The notes under the pieces: generated by a model
Told to the model about the DNA's origin: nothing
What the model saw: the letters and a program-made list of their open reading frames with translations, nothing else
The model's database searches: none
Made by a program: the position numbers and the translations under genes
Assembly (NCBI GenBank): GCA_011526585.1
Contig: WYBB01000255.1
Span: forward strand, 78,363 to 142,362
Direction of reading: 5' to 3'
Origin: Deltaproteobacteria bacterium
GTDB taxonomy: Bacteria; Myxococcota_A; UBA9042; PHBI01
DNA length: 64,000 bases
In this document: positions 58,896 through 64,000 of the stretch, in pieces
How positions within the stretch are numbered: position 1 is the stretch's first letter
Layout: every line of letters starts with the position of its first letter

Positions 58896-60752
58896 TCAAA
58901 AGACCATCGTCAGCGCCGAGCGATCGTTGCTCTTGATCGCGGCGGCGTTGGCGTGCACGCGCGACATGACCTGGTGCACGAAGAAGCGCGCGGTCTCCAT
59001 CTTGCCGTGCAGGAAGCGCAGCTCGGCGTCGTCGGCGAGGAAGGCGCCGAAGCCCTCGGACATCGGGTCCACCTTCTGGTCGGCGAGGCGCTTGTCGTAG
59101 AGCGACTTGGCCGTGAGCGCCTGGCGCGTGAGCAGCCACGCGACCAGCACGTCGCCGAACATCTCGAGGAACTTGACCGCGTGGAACGCCGGGTAGTCGA
59201 CGTCGCCGCGCATGTTGAGCTGGCCGAAGCTCATCGCGGTCTGCGCCAGCGCGTCACGCGCCATGGCGATCGCCTTGATCTCGTCCGCGAACGGTCCCTC
59301 CTTGGCCGGTCCGGCGAGCGTCTTGTTCACCTCGTTCAAGAGCGCCATCATCATGATGCCGCCACCGCGCGCCACCTTGCGACCGAGCAGGTCCATCGCC
59401 TGCACGCCGTTGGTGCCCTCGTAGATCGACGCGATCTTCACGTCGCGCACGAGCTGCTCCATCCCGTATTCGCGGATGTAGCCGTAGCCGCCGAGGACCT
59501 GCATGCCCATCGTGCAGGCGTTGTAGCCCTCGTCGGTACACCACGCCTTGACGATCGGGGTCAGCACCTCGGCCTGGTAGTGCCAGTGGTTCTTTTCCTT
59601 CTCGTCGGCGGCGATCACCGCGCGGTCGAGGCAATACGCAGCATAGATCATCAGCGCGCGCCCACCCTCGGCGAGCGCCTTCATGTGCATGAGCATGCGC
59701 TTGACGTCGGCGTGCTCGATGATCGGCACGCGCGGCGGATCGGCCTTGCGCATGTCGGCCAGGCGGCTGCCCTGCACGCGCTCCTTGGCGTAGCGCACGG
59801 CCCGCAGGTAGGCCAGCCCCGAGAGCGCGACGCCCTGCAGCCCGACCGCGATGCGCGCCTCGTTCATCATCTTGAACATGCAGCGCAGGCCCTCACCCTG
59901 TCCGCCGATGAGCCAACCCTCGCACTCGTCGTCGTCGCCGAAGACCAGCTGGCAGGTCGACGAGCCATGGATGCCCATCTTCTCCTCGACCGCGATGCAA
60001 GTCACGTCGTTGGGCCCGCCGAGCTTGCCGTCGGGACCGACCTTGACCTTGGGCACGATGAAGAGCGAGACCCCGCGGTGATCTGAAGGATCACCCTCGA
60101 CCCTCGCCAGTACCATGTGCACGATGTTGTCTGTGAGGTCGTGCTCACCCGATGAGATGAAGACCTTCTGGCCCTTGATCTTGTAGAAGCCCGGCTTGTC
60201 AGGGATCGGGCGCGCGACCGAGCGCAGGTCGGGCACCGCCGTGCCGGCCGAGGGCTCGGTCAGACACATCGTGCCCGACCACTGGCCGGTGAGCATCTTG
60301 TCGGCGTAGATCGCCCGCTGCTCCGGCGTGCCGAACTCGTGCACCAGCCCGAGCGCGCCGTGCGTGAGCCCGGGCGTGAACATCAGGTTGGTGTTGGCGG
60401 CGGTGAAGAGCTCCTGCGAGGCGATGTGCAGGGCGAAGGGGAACCCCTGGCCACCGTGCTCGGGGCGGATCGACAGCCCGACCCAGCCGGCCTCGGAGAT
60501 CGCCTTGTAGGCCTCCTTGAAGCCGGGCGGCATCGTGACCTTGCCGTTCTCGAACTTCACGCCCTGGCGGTCGCCGACGTCGTTACACGCGAAGAGGAGC
60601 TCGCGTGCATGCTGCTCGGCGAGCTCGAGGATGTCGCTCATCGTCGCCGGGTCGGCCTCCTGGTAGCGCTCGTGCTTGGTGAGCGCGCCCACGTCCAGGA
60701 CGTCGAACAGGTTGAAGCGGATGTCCCGCAAGTCGGCGTAGAATTCGGCCAC
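58896..60752 (-). CDS. acyl-CoA dehydrogenase, large (FadE/DmdC-like) type
   Basis: A flavoenzyme of 618 residues. The extra N-terminal domain (AEFYADLRDIRFNLFDVLDVGAL) and C-terminal domain mark the long acyl-CoA dehydrogenase subfamily that includes DmdC. Flavin and substrate segments: FTPGLTHGALGLVHEFGTPEQ, MCLTEPSAGTAVPDLRS, KIKGQKVFISSGEHDL, EKMGIHGSSTCQLVFGD; the catalytic base is E445 (YEGTNGVQAMDLLGRK). It probably starts beta-oxidation of medium or long acyl-CoA. GTG 60752 has AGGAGA 5-6 nt upstream; the open frame continues upstream to 60857. Confidence 0.93.
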   Translation of the reverse strand: MAEFYADLRDIRFNLFDVLDVGALTKHERYQEADPATMSDILELAEQHARELLFACNDVGDRQGVKFENGKVTMPPGFKEAYKAISEAGWVGLSIRPEHGGQGFPFALHIASQELFTAANTNLMFTPGLTHGALGLVHEFGTPEQRAIYADKMLTGQWSGTMCLTEPSAGTAVPDLRSVARPIPDKPGFYKIKGQKVFISSGEHDLTDNIVHMVLARVEGDPSDHRGVSLFIVPKVKVGPDGKLGGPNDVTCIAVEEKMGIHGSSTCQLVFGDDDECEGWLIGGQGEGLRCMFKMMNEARIAVGLQGVALSGLAYLRAVRYAKERVQGSRLADMRKADPPRVPIIEHADVKRMLMHMKALAEGGRALMIYAAYCLDRAVIAADEKEKNHWHYQAEVLTPIVKAWCTDEGYNACTMGMQVLGGYGYIREYGMEQLVRDVKIASIYEGTNGVQAMDLLGRKVARGGGIMMMALLNEVNKTLAGPAKEGPFADEIKAIAMARDALAQTAMSFGQLNMRGDVDYPAFHAVKFLEMFGDVLVAWLLTRQALTAKSLYDKRLADQKVDPMSEGFGAFLADDAELRFLHGKMETARFFVHQVMSRVHANAAAIKSNDRSALTMVF

Positions 60753-60829
60753 GGTCGTCTCCTGCTCTCGCGTCGTGGGCGCGGCGCGCCGGACGCTCTG
60801 CCGGGCGGGCCGCTGGGTGTCACGGGAGG

Positions 60830-60835
60830 TATATA
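60830..60835 (-). promoter_or_regulatory. possible -10 element of the acyl-CoA dehydrogenase promoter
   Basis: TATATA on the minus strand, 78 bp upstream of the start codon. A TTGATT at 60856-60861 gives a 20-bp spacer, longer than ideal; ATTGCC at 17 bp is a poorer -35. The overlapping palindrome at 60866-60879 lies just upstream. Confidence 0.35.
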
Positions 60836-60865
60836 GGCGCCGAGCCGGCCGAGGCAATCAAAACC

Positions 60866-60879
60866 TGAATGACGATTCA
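60866..60879. promoter_or_regulatory. TGAAT-N4-ATTCA palindrome, candidate fatty-acid-regulator operator
   Basis: TGAATGACGATTCA is a perfect 5-bp inverted repeat about 115 bp upstream of the acyl-CoA dehydrogenase start. It resembles operators of TetR-family fatty-acid-degradation repressors (FadR/YsiA type, TGAATGA-like half-sites). Binding would respond to acyl-CoA, in keeping with the gene. No such regulator is encoded in the window. Confidence 0.4.
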
Positions 60880-60915
60880 CTCGGCCGGTCAAGGCATTGA
60901 TTTTACGTCGTTCCC

Positions 60916-61893
60916 TTAGAAGTCGAAGCCGTCGAAGCCACCGCCGTCGTCGAAGCCGCCGCCGTCGAAGTCGCCGCCGTCGTCTCCCCAGCCACCCTCA
61001 TCGCCGGTCTCGGCGTCGACGTCGTTGCCGGCGTCGTGGGTGTCGGCGAGCTCGTCCGTCGAGCCGATCTCCGAGCCGGACTGGTCGACGACGACGTAGT
61101 GCGGGTGCCACGCCCAGCTCATCATCGAGGTCCAGAAGAGCATCGTGGCGATGTCGTGCATCGGGCTCGGGTAGTGGCGATCATACGGATCGTAGCGCGG
61201 GTCGTGCGGGTCCTGCGCGCCGCCCTTGCGCGCGGGCGGCCGGCCTTGTCGCGCCGGCCTCTCGACGAGCGACTTCGCCTCGGCGCCGCTCACGCGCACG
61301 TCGGGCAGCGCCGCGGAGAGCCCCTCGCGCACGCGCTCGACGAACGACTCGAACTGGAGGCGGTGCGTCTCGGTGAAGGCCGGCGTCTCGAGGTGCGGCG
61401 TCACGCGCTGACGGAACGCCTCGGCGTCCTCGCCCGGACGCGGCTCGAACTCGGTGATGCGCCCGGCGACGATCACCCGGGCGGTCGCCTCGTCCTTGAC
61501 GTGCTCGCCGCGGCCGACGATCTCGATGACGTAGTGCACGCCGGCCGAACGGTGCTCGACCGTGAGGCGCAGCTCCTTGAAGTCGCGCCCGTAGACCGCC
61601 TCGTTCTCGTAGAAGGCGAGGAAGAGGTCGCCGAAGTCGTCCTCGCGCCCGGCGCGATCCTCGAAGAGCACCTGCCCGTCGATCACCAGCCCGACGGCGT
61701 TGTCGACCCCGAGACGCTCGAGCGCCTTCTTGACGCCCTGCACGAGGTGCGCCGTCGTGACCTGCGCGCGCACGCGATCGGTGTCGAGCTTGGGCGTCGC
61801 GCCGAAGGCCTTCTTGAACTTGTCCCACAGCCCGGGCTCGCGGCGGATCGTCTCGCCCTCGGCGTGCAACGCGATGGTGCTCTTGAACTTCAT
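60916..61893 (-). CDS. protein of unknown function with Gly/Asp-rich tail
   Basis: A protein of 325 residues that begins MKFKSTIALHAEGETIRREPGLWDKFKKAFG and holds a mixed alpha/beta domain (about 30-200: FGDLFLAFYENEAVYGRDFKELRLTVEHRSAGVHYVIEIVGRGEHVKDEATARVIVAGRITEFEPRPGE). A His/Pro-rich linker (RHYPSPMHDIATMLFWTSMMSWAWHPHY, about 240-267) and a C-terminal tail of about 40 residues made almost only of Gly, Asp and Phe (GGDFDGGGFDDGGGFDGFDF) follow. ATG 61893 with GGAGG about 10 nt upstream starts 2 bp after the DUF1015 gene stop. Not recognised. Confidence 0.72.
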   Translation of the reverse strand: MKFKSTIALHAEGETIRREPGLWDKFKKAFGATPKLDTDRVRAQVTTAHLVQGVKKALERLGVDNAVGLVIDGQVLFEDRAGREDDFGDLFLAFYENEAVYGRDFKELRLTVEHRSAGVHYVIEIVGRGEHVKDEATARVIVAGRITEFEPRPGEDAEAFRQRVTPHLETPAFTETHRLQFESFVERVREGLSAALPDVRVSGAEAKSLVERPARQGRPPARKGGAQDPHDPRYDPYDRHYPSPMHDIATMLFWTSMMSWAWHPHYVVVDQSGSEIGSTDELADTHDAGNDVDAETGDEGGWGDDGGDFDGGGFDDGGGFDGFDF

Positions 61894-61895
61894 GT

Positions 61896-63128
61896 CTACG
61901 AAACCTCCGCGCCGAACGTGTGCACGAACATGCCGTCGGCCAACTTGGGTTCGAACCAGGTCGACTTGGGCGGCATGATGAGCCCGGCGTCCGCCACCCG
62001 GAAGAGCTCCGTGAGCGAGGTCGGGAACATCGAAAACGCCACCCCGTGCCGGCCCGCGCGCGCCTCGAGCTCGAGCACGCCGCGCACACCGCCGACGAAG
62101 TCGATGCGCGGGTCGCGGCGCGGGTCGCTCACGCCGAGGAGCGGGCCGAGCACGCGCTCCTGCAGGAGCGCCACGTCGAGCGAGCCGATCGGATCGTCCT
62201 CGGCGACGTCGGCGAAGACGAGCTCGCGCCAGGCGCCGCCGAGGAACATCGCGACGTGATGGCGCGCGCGCGGTACCGGTGACGCGCCGGGCGCGCCGAC
62301 CCGGCACACGCCGGCCAGCGCCTCGAGCAGGCCCGCCGCGTCGCGCCCGCCGAGGTCGCGCACCACGCGATTGTACGGCAGGATCTCGAGGCAACGCTCG
62401 GGGAAGACCACCGCCAGGAAGCGATCCCAGTCGCCGGCGCCTTCACCGCGCTCGCGCCGGCGGCGCGCGACGTTGGCGGCGCTGGCCGCGCGGTGATGCC
62501 CGTCGGCGATGTAGGCGACCGGCGTCGCGGCGAAGAACGCGGCGAGGCGCACGCCGCGCGGTGAGTCGGCGGGCACGAGCCAAGCCTCGTGCAGGACACC
62601 ATCGCGCATGCGCGCCACCAGGTCGGGCGTGGCGAGCGTCGTCGTGACGAGCAGCTCCTCGAGCGCGGCCTCGGCGCGCATCGCGAGGAAGACCGGCCCG
62701 GTCTGCGCCGAGGTGGTGTCGATGTGGCGCGTGCGGTCGTCCTCCTTGTCCGGGCGCGTGAGCTCGTGCTTCTTGACGAGACCCGCTTCGTACTCGGCGA
62801 CCGAGGCGAGGCCGACCACGCCGACCTGGGCGTGCATGCCGCGCGTCTGCCGATAGACCGCGTAGACCGGGCGCGCCTCGCGCACGAGCGCGCCGTCTCT
62901 GACGAGGCGCACGAGGTTGTCGTGCGCGCGCAGGTAGACCTCGGTCGCGTAGGGGTCGGCGCCGTCGTCGAGCTCGAGCTCGGCGCGCGTGACGCGCAGG
63001 AAGCTCAGCGGCTCGTCGGCGGCCAGCGCGCGCGCCTCCTGCGTCGAGACGACGTCGTAGGGCGGGGTCACCAGGCGAGCGGCGAGCTCGGCCTCGGGTC
63101 TGAGCGGACAGAACGGTTTGAAGTCCAT
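61896..63128 (-). CDS. DUF1015 family protein
   Basis: A cytoplasmic protein of 410 residues of the conserved DUF1015 family (the SerC-linked uncharacterised protein of many bacteria). Hallmarks: N-terminal FCPLRPEAELAARLVTPPYDVVSTQEARAL, YRQTRGMHAQVGVVGLASVAEYE, KKHELTRPDKEDDRTRHI, and YIADGHHRAASA, a likely phosphate- or metal-binding loop. The C-terminus (AFSMFPTSLTELFRVADAGLIMPPKSTWFEPKL) is also typical. Its biochemical role is unknown. It is the first gene of a two-gene set with the Gly/Asp-tail protein. Confidence 0.86.
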   Translation of the reverse strand: MDFKPFCPLRPEAELAARLVTPPYDVVSTQEARALAADEPLSFLRVTRAELELDDGADPYATEVYLRAHDNLVRLVRDGALVREARPVYAVYRQTRGMHAQVGVVGLASVAEYEAGLVKKHELTRPDKEDDRTRHIDTTSAQTGPVFLAMRAEAALEELLVTTTLATPDLVARMRDGVLHEAWLVPADSPRGVRLAAFFAATPVAYIADGHHRAASAANVARRRRERGEGAGDWDRFLAVVFPERCLEILPYNRVVRDLGGRDAAGLLEALAGVCRVGAPGASPVPRARHHVAMFLGGAWRELVFADVAEDDPIGSLDVALLQERVLGPLLGVSDPRRDPRIDFVGGVRGVLELEARAGRHGVAFSMFPTSLTELFRVADAGLIMPPKSTWFEPKLADGMFVHTFGAEVS

Positions 63129-63269
63129 CGGGGCGCTCCGGGCGCGGCGATCGATCCCAGCGTGACCACCGCCGACGACGCCATCGCATGGCCGGCGCCA
63201 AACGTCGACCGCGATCGCTCTGGCGCGGGTCGCCGCGACGAGGTCGACCAGGTCACAGGGGCGACGAGA

Positions 63270-64000
63270 TCAAGGACCCAGGTCGCCGCCGATCACCGCG
63301 TAGCCCGCCTGGCTCGAGAGGCGCAGGCCGTTGATGCCGAGCACGGTGCCCGCCGGCAGGCCGGGCACGGTCTGGGACAGGTCCATCGTCGGCAGCGAGA
63401 ACGGCCCGAACTCCTGGCCGGTGATGAAGCCGCCGAGGATGCTCGGCAGGCTCTCGAGGAGCGTCGCGAGATCGATGGTGTCGCCGAGGCCACCGTCGTC
63501 GAGGTAGGCGATCTCGACGTCGGACTCGGTGATGGCGCCGAAGCGCAGCGACAGGCCGCGCGGCCCGCCGCCGGCGCCGTCGTGGCTGACGAACTCGACG
63601 TCGAGCACGAGGTCGACGTACATGCCGACCTCGATCGAGGTGCCGAGGAGGTCGCCGGAGAGCACGAGGAAGAGGTCGCCGATCTGCGCCTGGATCCCCG
63701 ACTTCTGGCAGTCGTCGACGACCGGCGGCAGGAGCCACTCCATCTCGACGATCATGTTCTCGATGTTGATCGGCAAGGCGCCGCCCGCGAGGCTCTCGAC
63801 GTCGAGCGGCGCGTTGAGCCCGCCCGACCACCAGGCCGCGTAGAAGCCGGCGTTGATCACGTCGGTGCGCACGCCGAAGCCGACCGAGGGATCCCAGCCC
63901 CACTGCAGGTCGTCGGTCGAGACGCCGAGGCAGTCGCCGCGCACGATGGCGCCGTTGGGGTCCTCCTCGTGCAGATCGCCCTCGTGGCCGAGCGACTCGA
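63270..64000 (-). CDS. BPI/TULIP-like surface protein, C-terminal part (cut by window edge)
   Basis: The window holds the last 243 codons of a larger protein that continues past 64000 (an internal GTG at 63944 is not the start, because the frame is open to the edge). It is homologous to the C-terminal half of the protein at 40164-43073: RGDCLGVSTDDLQWGWDPS matches RGGCFGVDLGMPAWDPD, VINAGFYAAWWSGGLN matches VLNQVLHAVWQGGALE, LPPVVDDCQKS matches LPPVLTDCRDG, and LPTMDLSQTVPGLPAG...AGYAVIGG matches LPEFDLGGISPSLQG...KGYLLLQG. It should also bind lipid in a TULIP-type tube. Confidence 0.78.
   Translation of the reverse strand, partial: ESLGHEGDLHEEDPNGAIVRGDCLGVSTDDLQWGWDPSVGFGVRTDVINAGFYAAWWSGGLNAPLDVESLAGGALPINIENMIVEMEWLLPPVVDDCQKSGIQAQIGDLFLVLSGDLLGTSIEVGMYVDLVLDVEFVSHDGAGGGPRGLSLRFGAITESDVEIAYLDDGGLGDTIDLATLLESLPSILGGFITGQEFGPFSLPTMDLSQTVPGLPAGTVLGINGLRLSSQAGYAVIGGDLGP

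Overview
This is a very GC-rich chromosomal window, densely packed and with no phage, IS or CRISPR content. The surface proteins point to Myxococcota: four Myxococcus-type disulfide repeats (CGDG...CDDGN...GDGC) followed by a MYXO-CTERM-like Gly/Cys + hydrophobic + Arg tail, a lipoprotein with about 83 cysteines, two Hanks-type Ser/Thr kinases, and lipoproteins with Asp/Thr-rich stalks. I cannot assign an order or genus.

Layout. 1-1709 (minus): 5' end of a glutamine synthetase, translationally coupled to an OmpR-type regulator with a degraded receiver, preceded by a small lipoprotein. 1912-3603 (plus): Cys-rich lipoprotein with a good promoter and terminator. 3604-4060: AT-richer non-coding segment carrying the likely dcw promoter. 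4061-19966 (plus): division and cell-wall cluster mraZ-rsmH-ftsL-ftsI-murE-murF-mraY-ftsW-murG-murB-ftsQ-ftsA-ftsZ, nearly all joined by 1-4 bp stop/start overlaps. murD, murC and ddl are absent from their usual places. FtsI is very large. 19967-20251: nested inverted repeats. 20252-24735: partner-switching module made of a kinase fused to a pseudo-phosphatase, an RsbW-like ATPase (probable CTG start), a STAS protein and an intact HAMP-SpoIIE phosphatase.

24754-31067 (minus): LysM/FecR/beta-barrel protein overlapping a 1333-residue protein that joins a Myxococcus-type surface protein, an internal MYXO-CTERM-like segment and an OmpA-family outer-membrane protein in one frame. 31183-35675 (minus): Csu-type chaperone-usher pilus operon whose usher has an uncleaved-looking anchor and long linker. 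35936-44328: secreted protein of unknown function, SGNH hydrolase, a second Ser/Thr kinase, a small membrane protein, a large surface protein with Ig-like repeats plus a BPI/TULIP-like lipid-binding module, and a SEC-C protein. A second TULIP-like protein runs off the right edge (63270-64000).

44352-63128: beta-propeller lipoprotein, class V aminotransferase, MATE exporter, FtsK with an acidic linker, divergent NCS1 and OPT transporters (each with an unusual soluble insert), a lipoprotein with 27-bp coding repeats, a small membrane protein, a VapBC-type toxin-antitoxin pair with a probably leaderless mRNA, a class II glutamine amidotransferase, a large acyl-CoA dehydrogenase with a fatty-acid-regulator-like operator, a protein with a Gly/Asp tail, and a DUF1015 protein.

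No rRNA or tRNA gene was recognised. The most novel items are the kinase/pseudo-phosphatase fusion beside ftsZ, the internal MYXO-CTERM/OmpA fusion, and the paired BPI-like surface proteins.
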